From Myceligenerans crystallogenes (GTDB taxonomy: Bacteria; Actinomycetota; Actinomycetes; Actinomycetales; Cellulomonadaceae): a DNA stretch of 64,000 nucleotides. The first letter of the stretch is position 1. Every line of letters begins with the position of its first letter. The notes under the pieces are model-generated. The model searched no databases. It was not told the origin of the DNA and was given only the letters and a program-made list of their open reading frames with translations. This document shows positions 16,470-24,874 of this stretch, piece after piece. The translations under genes were made by a program, and so were the position numbers. The stretch spans positions 31,115 through 95,114 of the forward strand of contig NZ_BAAANL010000011.1 in the NCBI RefSeq assembly GCF_039529775.1, read 5' to 3'.

Positions 16470-16475
16470 TAGGTT
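16470..16475 (+). promoter_or_regulatory. Leaderless-type -10 element of the ACT-protein/pheA operon
   Basis: TAGGTT stands 7 nt before the ATG at 16483, with no ribosome-binding site between them. Confidence 0.5.
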
Positions 16476-16482
16476 CGGACCC

Positions 16483-17337
16483 ATGCTGGGACGCGACGAA
16501 CGAGAGTCTTCCGCCCACGCCCTGCTCGCGGCGCGCGCGCAGGGCTGGTCGGCCGAACCCGTGGAACTTCTTGACCTGGGCACCATCGCCGACACCCTGG
16601 CGACGGTCGCGAGCCTCGACGGCCTCGCCGCCGTCGTGCACCTCGGGCATCCCGAGCAACCGTCGCCGGGGCTGGAGCGCGCGCTGCTGGAGGGCGCGCC
16701 GTCGCTCACCCTGACCGCCGCGGTCGCGGTGCTGCCGGAGTGGGTCTGGGTCGCGGGGCCCGGCAGCTCCGGCGGGCAGGTGGTCGTCGACGAGGCGGGG
16801 CTGCGCGACTGCGCCGGCATCCTGCGCGGCCTGGGCATCCACCCGCGGCTCGTCCCGACGCGCACCCCGATCGCCGAGCGGATCGCCCTCGCCGGGCCGG
16901 ACGGCTCCCTCGTCGTGGAGCGGTCCCGCATGCCCGCGGGCTTCGCCGAGCTGCCCGACAGCGCCGTCCTCGCCGAGCGCGGCCCGGTCTGGTACGGCCT
17001 GCTCCAGTCCCGCGCCGACGCGCCGGAGTTCACCACGCCCGCGCAGGTCTGGCTCGCGTTCGGCCCCTACGACGACCACCGCGGCTCCCTGCAGCCCACC
17101 CTGTCGGTCATCGCCGACGCCGGGATCGACCTGCAGCACCTGCGCAGCCAGGCGTCGGTCACGGGCCCGCACGTCTTCTTCACGTCCTTCTCGTGCCCGA
17201 GCTCCGCCGTCCTGGCCGCGCTCGTGAACGAGCTCGACACCAGCGGCATCGCCCACCGCGTCCTCGCCGTCCTGCCGGGCGCCGCGTTCGAGCCGGGCCC
17301 GGACCGCGCCACGCCGCAGTGGTCCGGTGAGCTGTGA
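16483..17337 (+). CDS. Conserved protein with C-terminal ACT-like domain, coupled to pheA
   Basis: 284 aa. The C-terminal part (about residues 195-270: SLQPTLSVIADAGIDLQHLR, then HVFFTSFSCP) reads like the ACT regulatory domain of prephenate dehydratases. The N-terminal two thirds match no family I can name and lack the residues of a chorismate mutase or dehydratase. Its stop overlaps the GTG start of pheA by 4 nt, so the two are made together. A plausible role is an accessory or regulatory subunit that senses phenylalanine, but this is inference from the ACT-like pattern and coupling alone. Confidence 0.7.
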   Translation: MLGRDERESSAHALLAARAQGWSAEPVELLDLGTIADTLATVASLDGLAAVVHLGHPEQPSPGLERALLEGAPSLTLTAAVAVLPEWVWVAGPGSSGGQVVVDEAGLRDCAGILRGLGIHPRLVPTRTPIAERIALAGPDGSLVVERSRMPAGFAELPDSAVLAERGPVWYGLLQSRADAPEFTTPAQVWLAFGPYDDHRGSLQPTLSVIADAGIDLQHLRSQASVTGPHVFFTSFSCPSSAVLAALVNELDTSGIAHRVLAVLPGAAFEPGPDRATPQWSGEL

Positions 17338-18299
17338 GCGCCCCGCTGCGCGCCGCCTATCTCGGCCCGGAGGGCACGTTCACCCACCAGGCGGCCCTCG
17401 AGTGGATCGCCCTGCGCGGCAAGGGGGACGACGACGCCACGGCGTCCGTCGTCGAACCCCTCGCGACCGTGCCGCACGTCCATGACGCGGTGGCCGCGCG
17501 CGCCTGCGACGTCGGGGTCGTGGCGATCGAGAGCTCCGTCGAGGGCTACGTCGTGCCGTCGCTGGACGCCCTGATCGGGAGCCCCGACGTGGTGGCCGTG
17601 GACGAGGTGGTGCTGGACGTGTCCTTCGACGCGTTCGTCCGGCCGGATCACGGCGAGCTGCGCGAGGTGAGCGCGCATCCCCACGGGCTGGCGCAGTGCG
17701 CCCGGTTCGTCGCGGACTCGGGGCTGACGCCGGTACCGGCGTCGTCCAACGCGGCGGCCTGCCGTGACGCCGGCCCGCACACGATCGCGCTCGGGCCCGC
17801 GGTCTGCGGCGACCTCTACGGGCTGGAGACGCGCGCCCGTGCGGTCGAGGACCTGCGCGGCGGGCGCACCCGGTTCCTGGTGCTCGCCCGGCGCGGCGAG
17901 GCGGGCGCGTACCTGGACGCAGCGCGCACGACGGGCGCCGCGGCCTGGCGCGCGATGGTGGCCGTCACCCCCGTGGTCACGGGGCCCGGGGTGCTCGCCC
18001 GGATCACCGCGGCCTTCGCCGGGCGGCGGGTGAACATGTCGAGCCTGATCACCCGGCCCCTCAAGGCGCAGGAGGGGAAGTACGTGTTCGTCGTGACCCT
18101 GGACCAGGCCCCCTGGGAGCCGGGTGCGCGCGACGTGCTCGCGGAGCTGCTGGCCGCCGGCGACTCCCTCAAGACGCTCGGCGTGTTCCCCGCCCCCGAC
18201 CGGGACCTGGGCGGCACGCTCGACCCGGACCACGTGCCGATCGGCTCCGTGTCCGGCGACGCGGCCGCCGCGGACCTGGCCGCCGGGCTGCTGTGGTGA
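17334..18299 (+). CDS. pheA: Prephenate dehydratase
   Basis: Converts prephenate to phenylpyruvate, the committed step to phenylalanine. It has 321 aa and a GTG start overlapping the upstream stop codon. The catalytic periplasmic-binding-protein-like fold opens with AYLGPEGTFTHQAAL and includes VGVVAIESSVEGYV, ASSNAAACRD and the substrate-site signature GGRTRFLVLAR. An ACT domain follows (about 204-275; VTGPGVLARITAAFAGRRVN) with the allosteric ITRP-type motif (SSLITRP). It is a mono-functional dehydratase without a chorismate mutase domain. tyrA follows after a 188-bp gap that contains a weak hairpin (18358-18388). Confidence 0.95.
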   Translation: MSAPLRAAYLGPEGTFTHQAALEWIALRGKGDDDATASVVEPLATVPHVHDAVAARACDVGVVAIESSVEGYVVPSLDALIGSPDVVAVDEVVLDVSFDAFVRPDHGELREVSAHPHGLAQCARFVADSGLTPVPASSNAAACRDAGPHTIALGPAVCGDLYGLETRARAVEDLRGGRTRFLVLARRGEAGAYLDAARTTGAAAWRAMVAVTPVVTGPGVLARITAAFAGRRVNMSSLITRPLKAQEGKYVFVVTLDQAPWEPGARDVLAELLAAGDSLKTLGVFPAPDRDLGGTLDPDHVPIGSVSGDAAAADLAAGLLW

Positions 18300-18428
18300 T
18301 CTGAGCGGCTCGCGTCGCGCCGGAGCCGACGACGCCTGCCGGGCGCCACTCACCGGGGCCGCCGACCGGGCCTGACCTGCTCGGCGGCCCGCGCGTCCGC
18401 GGTGCCGGCGTGCTACTGTCACCTCGGT

Positions 18429-18440
18429 CGCCTATAGGCG
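18429..18440. promoter_or_regulatory. 12-bp palindrome upstream of tyrA
   Basis: CGCCTATAGGCG is a perfect 12-bp palindrome 48-59 bp before the tyrA start. It contains the only AT-rich core in the gap and may be part of a promoter or operator. Confidence 0.35.
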
Positions 18441-18487
18441 TTGGTCCCGGTGTTGAGTCCCGTGTCGAGCAGAGGTGAGCTTGCGAG

Positions 18488-19636
18488 ATGCCGAATGTTT
18501 CCGTGGCGACCGTCGGCGTCGTCGGGCTCGGGCTGATCGGCGGGTCGCTCGCGCGGGCGCTCGTGGCGGGCGGCGTGCCCGTCGTCGCGACGGATCCTGC
18601 TCCGACCGCCCGGGCGGCCGCACGAGCGGTCGGCCTGCAGGTGTCCGACGACGTCGCCGACCTGTGCGGGAACCGGCCGGACCTCGTGGTGCTCGCGGTG
18701 CCGCTGCGGGCGATGCGCGCGGTGGCCGGTGAGGTCGCGGACGCGCTGGCCGCCGAGCCCGGGTGGGATCCGACGGTGACGGACGTCGGCTCGGTGAAGG
18801 GGCCGGTGCGCGACGCCGTCCAGGACGCCGGGCTGGGGGCGCGCTACGTGGGCGCGCACCCGATGGCGGGCACGGAGCACAGCGGCTTCGACGCGTCGTT
18901 CCCGGACCTGCTGCGCGGGATCCGCTGGGCGGTGACGATCGTGGCGGACGGCGGCGCCGGGCACGGCGGGGTGCCGGGAGGCGGCGCTGCCGGGCACGGC
19001 GGGGTGCCGGGAGGCGGAGCCGGGGGGCCGCTCGCGGCGCCGGGCCCGAGGCGATCCGCGGCGGACCGGCTGGAAGCCCTGTTGCGGCTGATCACCGGGC
19101 CGCTGGGCGGTTCGGCCGCCGTGCTGACCGACGACGCCCACGACGAGGCGGCGGCCCTCGTGTCCCACGTGCCGCACGTGCTGGCGGGAGAACTGCTCGG
19201 GTTGGTCGCGGGCGCACCCGTCCGGGACGTGGCCCTGGGGCTCGCGGCCGGGTCGTTCCGGGACGGGACGCGGGTGGCCTACGGCGACCCGCGGCGCACC
19301 GAGGCGATGGTGACGCAGAACGCCGCCTGGGTCGCCCCGGCACTGCGGCTCGCGGCCCGCGACCTGGAGATGCTCGCGGACGCGCTGGACGCGAACGCCC
19401 CGGCCGGATGGTTCTTCGACCGCCCCGAGCCGGTACGCGCGGACCGCCGGCCCCGGGGCACGACGGCGCCGTCGTCCGCCACGAACGGCGTGCGGCAGAT
19501 CCCGCGGCGCCAGGCCGAGCCCCCGGCCCAGGAACTGATCACCCTGGAGGGCGACTGGCCCGCCACCCTCCTGGACCGCTGCGCGGCGGGCGCCGTCGTC
19601 GTCAAGCTGGAACACGACACGGCCGTCCTCACCTGA
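18488..19636 (+). CDS. tyrA: Prephenate dehydrogenase
   Basis: Oxidatively decarboxylates prephenate to 4-hydroxyphenylpyruvate for tyrosine, using NAD(P). 382 aa. The Rossmann motif GLGLIGGS is at residues 13-20, followed by VVLAVPLRAM and VGAHPMAGTEHSGFDAS, the prephenate-site histidine motif near residue 124. The ribosome site GAGGTGAG is 10 nt upstream of the ATG. An 11-residue repeat (AGHGGVPGGG) is inserted at about residues 157-180, within the catalytic domain just after TIVAD; it is encoded by a perfect 29-bp direct repeat. The last ~50 residues resemble a degenerate extension rather than a clear ACT domain. Confidence 0.93.
   Translation: MPNVSVATVGVVGLGLIGGSLARALVAGGVPVVATDPAPTARAAARAVGLQVSDDVADLCGNRPDLVVLAVPLRAMRAVAGEVADALAAEPGWDPTVTDVGSVKGPVRDAVQDAGLGARYVGAHPMAGTEHSGFDASFPDLLRGIRWAVTIVADGGAGHGGVPGGGAAGHGGVPGGGAGGPLAAPGPRRSAADRLEALLRLITGPLGGSAAVLTDDAHDEAAALVSHVPHVLAGELLGLVAGAPVRDVALGLAAGSFRDGTRVAYGDPRRTEAMVTQNAAWVAPALRLAARDLEMLADALDANAPAGWFFDRPEPVRADRRPRGTTAPSSATNGVRQIPRRQAEPPAQELITLEGDWPATLLDRCAAGAVVVKLEHDTAVLT
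18956..19017. repeat. 29-bp direct repeat (period 33 bp) within tyrA
   Basis: The same 29 bases starting GCCGGGCACGGCGGGG occur at 18956-18984 and 18989-19017. The 33-bp period inserts 11 codons in frame and yields a duplicated Gly-rich loop. Confidence 0.9.
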
Positions 19637-19655
19637 CACCGCCGCCCGGCGCCCG

Positions 19656-20969
19656 TCACGAACGCCGGCGAGCCGCCTGCACGACGACGGCGACGCCCAG
19701 CACCAGCGCGGCCAGCAACGCGACGCCGGTGCTGGCTGCCGCGGTCAGGAGCTTGGCCTGCGCGGCCGTCGCGTTCGATTCCGCACGGTCCACGGCGCCG
19801 GCCCGGAGGCTGTCACGGACGGCGCGTGCTTCCTCGGTCCACTGCCGCGACTCGGCGACGAACTGCTCCTGCAGCTCCGGGGTCGCGCCCGCCAGGTCGC
19901 CCTGCAGGGTCAGGTCTCGCACCGTCCCGAAGGCGCCGTCGGGAGCCGGCATCTGCAGTTCGCCCGGAAGCTGGTCGAGCGCGCGGTCGGCCGCCCCGAA
20001 CAGATCGTTGCCGGTGCTGATCTGTTCGACGGCCTCGACGTGGCCGGAGCCGGCGGCACCGGTCGCGATCACGACCGGGATCAGCGACCGGTCGACGGCG
20101 CCTGCCAGGAGCACTTCGTTCGCCGCCTGGTGTGCGGCGAGGTGATCCGCCAGCCCGCGGTCATCGGTGGCCCGGGAGAGCTGGTGCGAGACATCGGCGC
20201 TGTCCGCCAGGAAGAGGTCGTACGCCTTGGTGACCGTCTGCGGCGCCATGCCGCCCTTGGCGACGTGCTTCTGGACCGCCTGGATGTCCACGCCGTCGTA
20301 CACCACCTGATCGAAGGCAGACGTCACCTCTTTCGGGAGCGCGCTCATGTCGAGATCGGTGACGAGCTCGTCCCGCTCGGCCAGCAGGGCCGTCGTCCGC
20401 GCTTGTGCCGAGGGCGCCCGGCGGACGGTCGCGCCGCCTTGCCTCAGCGGCTTGCCGTCATCCGTCCCGGGTACGCCGCGCAGCAGCGCCGTCCGAGCCA
20501 GCTCGGCGGCACACGGCGCCGTCGTGCACGGCCCCGACGCGGTCACGACGAGCGCGCGCTCCTGGGCCAGCGCGGTCATGAGGTCGTCCTGGACCTCGAG
20601 GACGCCGACGGCGTCGGCCAGCTGCGTGGCCTTCGTGGACCCGGCGACCGCGCCGACGGCGAGGTAGCCGCTGACGGCGCCGATCGCGAGGGCGGCGACG
20701 AGAAGAGCGACGAGCACCACGGAGGGCCGCGGCCGCCGTGCCTCGGCACGATCGTCGTCGAGCTCGGCAAGGATCCGTCCGGTGAAGTGCTCCGGGCTGC
20801 CGAGGCTTTTCGCCGCCTGCTCGGGGGTGCGGCCCGCCTCGGTGGCCTCGGCGAAGTGGGCGCGGAGATCATCGAGGACGGCATCACGCTGGCCGGGCGC
20901 GAGGCCGCGCAGCCGCTTGCCGACGTCACGCAGGTACGAGCGCTCGATGTCCGGGGTCGTGGAGATCAT
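19656..20969 (-). CDS. Membrane protein with HAAS-like cytosolic domain and NIT-like extracytosolic sensor domain
   Basis: 437 aa. Residues about 8-70 (RSYLRDVGKRLRGLAPGQRD, then RAHFAEATEAG and AAKSLGSPEHF) match the HAAS/DUF1700 pattern, a small helical domain often encoded next to PadR regulators. A membrane segment follows at about 84-106 (VVLVALLVAALAIGAVSGYL), then about 290 extracytosolic residues with LEVQDDLMTALAQERALVV and later LADHLAAHQAANEVLLAG, resembling the NIT (nitrate/nitrite-sensing) helical bundle. A second membrane segment ends the protein (TGVALLAALVLGVAVVVQAA). No kinase, HAMP or other output domain follows. It lies 112 bp downstream of padR on the same strand. HAAS is fairly confident; NIT is a pattern-based inference. 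Confidence 0.72.
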   Translation of the reverse strand: MISTTPDIERSYLRDVGKRLRGLAPGQRDAVLDDLRAHFAEATEAGRTPEQAAKSLGSPEHFTGRILAELDDDRAEARRPRPSVVLVALLVAALAIGAVSGYLAVGAVAGSTKATQLADAVGVLEVQDDLMTALAQERALVVTASGPCTTAPCAAELARTALLRGVPGTDDGKPLRQGGATVRRAPSAQARTTALLAERDELVTDLDMSALPKEVTSAFDQVVYDGVDIQAVQKHVAKGGMAPQTVTKAYDLFLADSADVSHQLSRATDDRGLADHLAAHQAANEVLLAGAVDRSLIPVVIATGAAGSGHVEAVEQISTGNDLFGAADRALDQLPGELQMPAPDGAFGTVRDLTLQGDLAGATPELQEQFVAESRQWTEEARAVRDSLRAGAVDRAESNATAAQAKLLTAAASTGVALLAALVLGVAVVVQAARRRS

Positions 20970-21081
20970 GCGAGGGAGTCACTTTCTCGGGCGAAGGTCG
21001 TGGTGCCGTGCGTACCACCGGACAGGAGCCGGCGCGGCGTCCTGCCGGCGTCGTGCGGGCAGGAACGTTCGGTGTCAGGGG

Positions 21082-21432
21082 TCATCGCGGTTCCTCTCGT
21101 CGTCGTGCTTCCCCCAGCAGGGTGTCGACCTGCGCGCTGAGGGGGGCCCAGACCTGCGCGAAGGCGGTGAGCTGCTCGGAGCCGCGCTCCGTGATGGCGT
21201 AGTAGCGGCGGGGACGCCCGGCCCCGGACGTCACCGCCCGAGGCTCGACGAGGCCGTTCTCCCGCATCCGGGCCAGCAAGGGGTAGAGGCTGCCCTCGCT
21301 CGCGATCAGCTCGCGCCGGACGAGGTCGTCGGCGAGCTCGAGGCCGTACTTCTCGCCCTGGGCCAGCAGCGCGAGCACGCAGTACTCGAGCACTCCCTTA
21401 CGGAGGTTCGTCGCGATCCGTACGTCGTTCAC
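21082..21432 (-). CDS. PadR-family transcriptional regulator
   Basis: A 116-aa winged-helix regulator. The PadR N-terminal domain is clear: LRKGVLEYCVLALLAQGEKY, then LIASEGSLYPLLARMRENGL and GRPRRYYAITERGSEQL. A short C-terminal helix completes the PadR-s2 type. I chose the GTG at 21432 because TAGGGT lies 7 nt upstream in the leaderless arrangement; the frame is open for 9 more codons to 21459. The protein probably represses itself through the palindrome at 21448-21488 and may control the HAAS/NIT-like gene downstream. Confidence 0.9.
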   Translation of the reverse strand: MNDVRIATNLRKGVLEYCVLALLAQGEKYGLELADDLVRRELIASEGSLYPLLARMRENGLVEPRAVTSGAGRPRRYYAITERGSEQLTAFAQVWAPLSAQVDTLLGEARRREEPR

Positions 21433-21439
21433 GGGACCG

Positions 21440-21445
21440 ACCCTA
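21440..21445 (-). promoter_or_regulatory. Leaderless-type -10 element of padR
   Basis: On the minus strand TAGGGT precedes the GTG start by 7 nt. A -35-like TTACAA sits 17 bp further upstream (21463-21468), inside the adjacent palindrome. Confidence 0.55.
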
Positions 21446-21447
21446 AC

Positions 21448-21488
21448 CTTGTGTAGCAAGGCTTGTAAAGCAAGTATTGCTACGCAAG
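21448..21488. promoter_or_regulatory. 41-bp imperfect palindrome, probable PadR operator
   Basis: Nested inverted pairs share one centre at 21468: CTTGTG/CGCAAG (21448 and 21483), TAGCAA/TTGCTA (21454 and 21477) and CTTG/CAAG (21462 and 21471). The site covers the -35 region and spacer of padR, as expected for autorepression. PadR proteins are known to bind such symmetric sites. Confidence 0.7.
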
Positions 21489-21539
21489 ATTTTGCGCGAT
21501 GGCGCAGGTGGGGCGAAGGTCAGGGCACAGCAACAGCAG

Positions 21540-21582
21540 AAGGCCCGCGGTGGTGCCTTCGAGGGGCACTACCGCGGGCCTT
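21540..21582 (-). terminator. Hairpin after the VanW-family gene
   Basis: An 18-bp stem (21540-21557 with 21565-21582, one G-T pair) encloses the loop TTCGAGG. It lies about 75 bp after the VanW-family stop on the minus strand. Confidence 0.75.
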
Positions 21583-21655
21583 GCGGCGCCGTACTGCGAT
21601 GGGAGAGCTACCGACGGAGCGGAGGGCGTCAGCTCCCGGTCAGAGGCTTCCTCGG

Positions 21656-24600
21656 TCAGTCGCCGCCGTCACCGCCGCCGCCCTTGGTGCACTCCACCGG
21701 GTTGTCCGGCTTGTAGGTCCAGGTGTACTGCTCGTCCTTGACCAGTTCGCCGTTCAGGGAGACCTTGCGGAAGTTGGTGATCGTGAAGCCGTTCTCGCCA
21801 CCCGGGTAGGCGACGCACTCGGGGTCGTTGCTCTTGACGGGCGACGTCTTGACGACGGCCTGCTGGCCGGTGTCGCTGGTCTGCACCGTGTAGTGCTTGG
21901 TGCTCCAGAGCCGGACGGTCAGCTGGCCGCCGCTCACGAAGGACTCCAGCACGGCGCCGTAGGGCGTGTCGTTCGTGAACTTCATGTCGAGCGCGCCGAC
22001 GTAGATCGTCGCCTCGCGCCCGGCCGGGTAGCGCGGGAACCAGAAGCTGTGCTGGCGGTGCTCGACGTCGTCGTACCCGGCGAAGTAGCCCGCGTTGTAG
22101 CTGGTCGTGGCCATCTGCGAGAGGCCGCCGCCCACGCCCTCGACGTGCTTGCCCTCGCTGACGATGCCGGACGACACGTACCCGTTCGCCTCGGTGATCG
22201 GCGACAGCGCCTCGATCAGGGAGAAGGTCTCGCCCGGCTTGACGAGGTTCCCGGTGATCATCTCGGCGCCGCGGATCAGGTTCTGCGTGCGGACGTTGTC
22301 GTCGGTCAGCGGGGTCGAGAACTCCGACACGATCTCGTTCACGCCGAGCTCCTCGAGCGCCTTCTTCGTGTCCTCCGGGTCCTGCTCGTGGAGCTTGACC
22401 TCCGCGACGCGGTCGTCGCCGCGCGCCGCGGCGTTCACCCGCTCGCCGACCTCCTTGGCGTCGAGCGTCGTGCCAGCACCGCCGCCGACGACGACGGGCC
22501 GCCCGCCCTGGAACTCGAAGTGCGCGTCCTCGGGGATCGTCAGGAGACCCTGCGCCCGCTCGCCGATGGTGTCCACGAGCGCGTCACGATCGAACCGCAG
22601 CTTCAGCGTGCCCTCGTCCGGCGCGAACGAGGCGTTCGCGGCGAGGTCCGCGGGCGTGAGCTCCACGCTGTAGCCCTCGACCCGGACCTCGACGGACGCG
22701 GAGATGACCTTCTCCGCCTGGGTCATCGCGGCGTCGACCTCGGCCTGGGTGATGTCGGCCTCGGTCTCCTTGGTCGGGAGCGTGTACGGCGACTGGGACA
22801 CCAGCCAGTTCTCGGTGATGACCGCCGTCGCGCCCTGGGCGTCGAGGGTCGAGCCCTTCCGCGCGTCGGTCGCGCGCGGGACGCCGTCGGTGAACTCGAC
22901 CGCGCCGTCGGCCGGCTTGACGGTCATGTTCTCGGACAGGCTCTCGACGGCGCCCTTGAGCAACTTGTCGTCGACGGCGAGGACGAGGTCCTCCTCGCCG
23001 CCGCTGCCGGAGAGGTGCTGCCACATGCGCACGGGGTCGAGCGAGAAGCCGGTGAGGCCGTCGACCGTCGCCTCGGCGTCGTACGCCAGGCCCGACTTGG
23101 CCGGGTCGAGCTTCGACTCGGTCTCACCCGCCACCAGCACGAGGGACTTCTTCGAGCGCTTCGCGAGGCCCTCGTCCAGGGCCGCGACCGCCTCGTCACG
23201 GGACTTGCCGCCGATGTCGATCCCGGCGACCGTGGTGCCGCCCGGCACCGCGCCCGCCTGCACGCCCGCGAGGATCGCGAACGCGGCGACGACGGCCACC
23301 ACGCCCAGCCCGACCGCCAGCAGCGTCTTGACCGGGGCGCGGCGCTTCGGAGCCCCGGCACCGCCCTGGGGCCCGAAGGATCCCGGGAAGTTCGGGGGCG
23401 GCAGGATCTGGCCGGGCGCGGCGCTGCCGGGTGCGCCGGCCTGCGGGCCCGGGGCCCCGTACGGGCCGCCCGGGGGCCGCACGCCGTGCGGAAGGGCGTT
23501 CGGGGACGACGCCGCGCCCGGAGCGCCGGCGGGCCGGCCACCGGACTGCCCGAAGGGCGGCTGCCCGGCCTGCGGGCCGCCGCCGGGCTGCCCGAAGGGC
23601 GGCTGCCCCGTCTGCGGGCCACCGCCGGGCTGCCCGAACGGCGGCTGCCCCGTCTGCGGGCCGCCGAGCGGCTGGGTGCCGCCCGACTGGCCGGCGCGCA
23701 GGGCGCTCACCGGCGCCGTCCCGCTGAAGCGCGGCGCGTCCGCGGGAGGCGCCGCGGCCGGGATCTCGCCCGGCGAACCCGGAGAGGGGGGAACGATGGT
23801 GGCGGGCTCCCCCGCGGGCGGAACCGTGGGCGCCCCGGCCGGAGGCGGCACCGAGGCAGGCGTTCCGGAGGCGGGCGCCGCCGCGGCAGCCGAGGCGGGA
23901 GCGGGCGTTTGCCGGGCCGGGGGCATCGAGGCAGGCGGCGCCGAGGCGTCCGCCGGCGGCACGGATGCCTGCGCGGCGGCCGGCGACGGCGAGGCGGGCG
24001 CCGCCGAAGCGGGCGATGCCGGGCCGGACGCCGCAGCGGCAGCAGGCCGGGCCGCCTCCTGGCGGGGCGCGCCGTTGCCGGAGCCGGGATCGCGGTCGGC
24101 GTCGTCGAAGGCGAACACGCGCGGCTGGTAGCCGCCCGCCGCCTCGGGCCGGGCAGCGGACTGCTCGGGGCGAAGGTTGTCGACGACGGACTGCAGCAGC
24201 GCGGCCTGATCGCCCGGCTCGTCACCCGATGCCGGGGTCCCGGACGACGACGGACCTGTGGGCGCAGGGCCTCCGGTCGAGCCTGCCTGCGCGGGGCCTG
24301 CCTGCGCAGGGCCTGCCTGCGCGGGGCCTCCTGACACCGGGCCGGACGACGACGGCCCGGCGACCGGCGCACCCGAGGGCGCCTGCCCGCCGGGACCAGG
24401 AGCGGGCGCAACGGGCGCGCCACCGGATCGCGCGGGCTGACCCGGAGCCTGCGGCTGCTGCGGACCAGCCGGCGGCGTCGAACCGGAGCCGGGGAACGGC
24501 GTCGGCCCGGAACCGGGGCCGGAACCCGGAGGCACCGTAGGCCCGGAGCCAGCCGGCGCGGGCGGCGTCGAACCCGAGCCCGGCGGCGTCGTCGGCCCCT

Positions 24601-24874
24601 GTGCGGAACCGGCACCGGCAGGCGCCGCCGGCCCCGGAACAGGACCGGCACCAGCGGCCGCCGTCGGCCCCGACGCCGGCGGCGTGACCGCCGAACCCTC
24701 GCGGGAGGGCCGGGCCGGGGGACGCGCAGCGGGCCGGATCGACGGCGGCATCGCCGCCGCGCCGGCGGGGCCCGGACGGGTCGCCAGGAGCGGCGGCACG
24801 GCCTGGTCGGTGCTGTTCGGATCGTTCTGACCGGTCGGCACGGACGGCTTGTCGTTGTCGGTCGGCTGGCCCAT
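21656..24874 (-). CDS. VanW-family membrane protein with YoaR-like peptidoglycan-binding domains and long disordered cytosolic N-terminus
   Basis: 1072 aa. The first ~500 residues are a Pro/Gly/Ala/Gln-rich tail with repeats (14-aa type GQPPFGQPGGGPQT and 5-aa type QAGPA). A single membrane segment follows at about 515-540 (TLLAVGLGVVAVVAAFAILA). Outside the membrane come paired putative peptidoglycan-binding domains (GTTVAGIDIGGKSRDEAVAA; LTPADLAANASFAPDEGTL) and then the VanW domain (LIRGAEMITGNLVKPGETFS, VSEGKHVEGVGGGLSQMATT, YNAGYFAG). The topology suggests an envelope protein with a disordered cytosolic arm. VanW domains occur beside vancomycin-resistance genes in some bacteria, but their activity is unknown and nothing here implies resistance. 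Confidence 0.88.
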   Translation of the reverse strand: MGQPTDNDKPSVPTGQNDPNSTDQAVPPLLATRPGPAGAAAMPPSIRPAARPPARPSREGSAVTPPASGPTAAAGAGPVPGPAAPAGAGSAQGPTTPPGSGSTPPAPAGSGPTVPPGSGPGSGPTPFPGSGSTPPAGPQQPQAPGQPARSGGAPVAPAPGPGGQAPSGAPVAGPSSSGPVSGGPAQAGPAQAGPAQAGSTGGPAPTGPSSSGTPASGDEPGDQAALLQSVVDNLRPEQSAARPEAAGGYQPRVFAFDDADRDPGSGNGAPRQEAARPAAAAASGPASPASAAPASPSPAAAQASVPPADASAPPASMPPARQTPAPASAAAAAPASGTPASVPPPAGAPTVPPAGEPATIVPPSPGSPGEIPAAAPPADAPRFSGTAPVSALRAGQSGGTQPLGGPQTGQPPFGQPGGGPQTGQPPFGQPGGGPQAGQPPFGQSGGRPAGAPGAASSPNALPHGVRPPGGPYGAPGPQAGAPGSAAPGQILPPPNFPGSFGPQGGAGAPKRRAPVKTLLAVGLGVVAVVAAFAILAGVQAGAVPGGTTVAGIDIGGKSRDEAVAALDEGLAKRSKKSLVLVAGETESKLDPAKSGLAYDAEATVDGLTGFSLDPVRMWQHLSGSGGEEDLVLAVDDKLLKGAVESLSENMTVKPADGAVEFTDGVPRATDARKGSTLDAQGATAVITENWLVSQSPYTLPTKETEADITQAEVDAAMTQAEKVISASVEVRVEGYSVELTPADLAANASFAPDEGTLKLRFDRDALVDTIGERAQGLLTIPEDAHFEFQGGRPVVVGGGAGTTLDAKEVGERVNAAARGDDRVAEVKLHEQDPEDTKKALEELGVNEIVSEFSTPLTDDNVRTQNLIRGAEMITGNLVKPGETFSLIEALSPITEANGYVSSGIVSEGKHVEGVGGGLSQMATTSYNAGYFAGYDDVEHRQHSFWFPRYPAGREATIYVGALDMKFTNDTPYGAVLESFVSGGQLTVRLWSTKHYTVQTSDTGQQAVVKTSPVKSNDPECVAYPGGENGFTITNFRKVSLNGELVKDEQYTWTYKPDNPVECTKGGGGDGGD
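23546..23671. repeat. 42-bp tandem repeat, three units, in the VanW-family gene
   Basis: Units begin CTGCCCGAAGGGCGGCTGCC at 23546, 23588 and 23630. They encode three 14-residue blocks (GQPPFGQPGGGPQT type). They are in frame and continuous, without spacers. Confidence 0.92.
24286..24330. repeat. 15-bp tandem repeat, three units, in the VanW-family gene
   Basis: CCTGCGCGGGGCCTG is repeated at 24286, 24301 and 24316 with one or two changes, giving the pentapeptide repeat AGPAQ. Confidence 0.85.

Noticed and set aside
23546..23671. 42-bp repeats considered as a CRISPR-like array
   Set aside because: The units are directly adjacent, have no spacers and encode a 14-residue peptide repeat in frame.
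21449..24334. 961-codon plus-strand frame opposite the VanW-family gene
   Set aside because: No recognisable domain; mirrors the codon bias of the real minus-strand gene.
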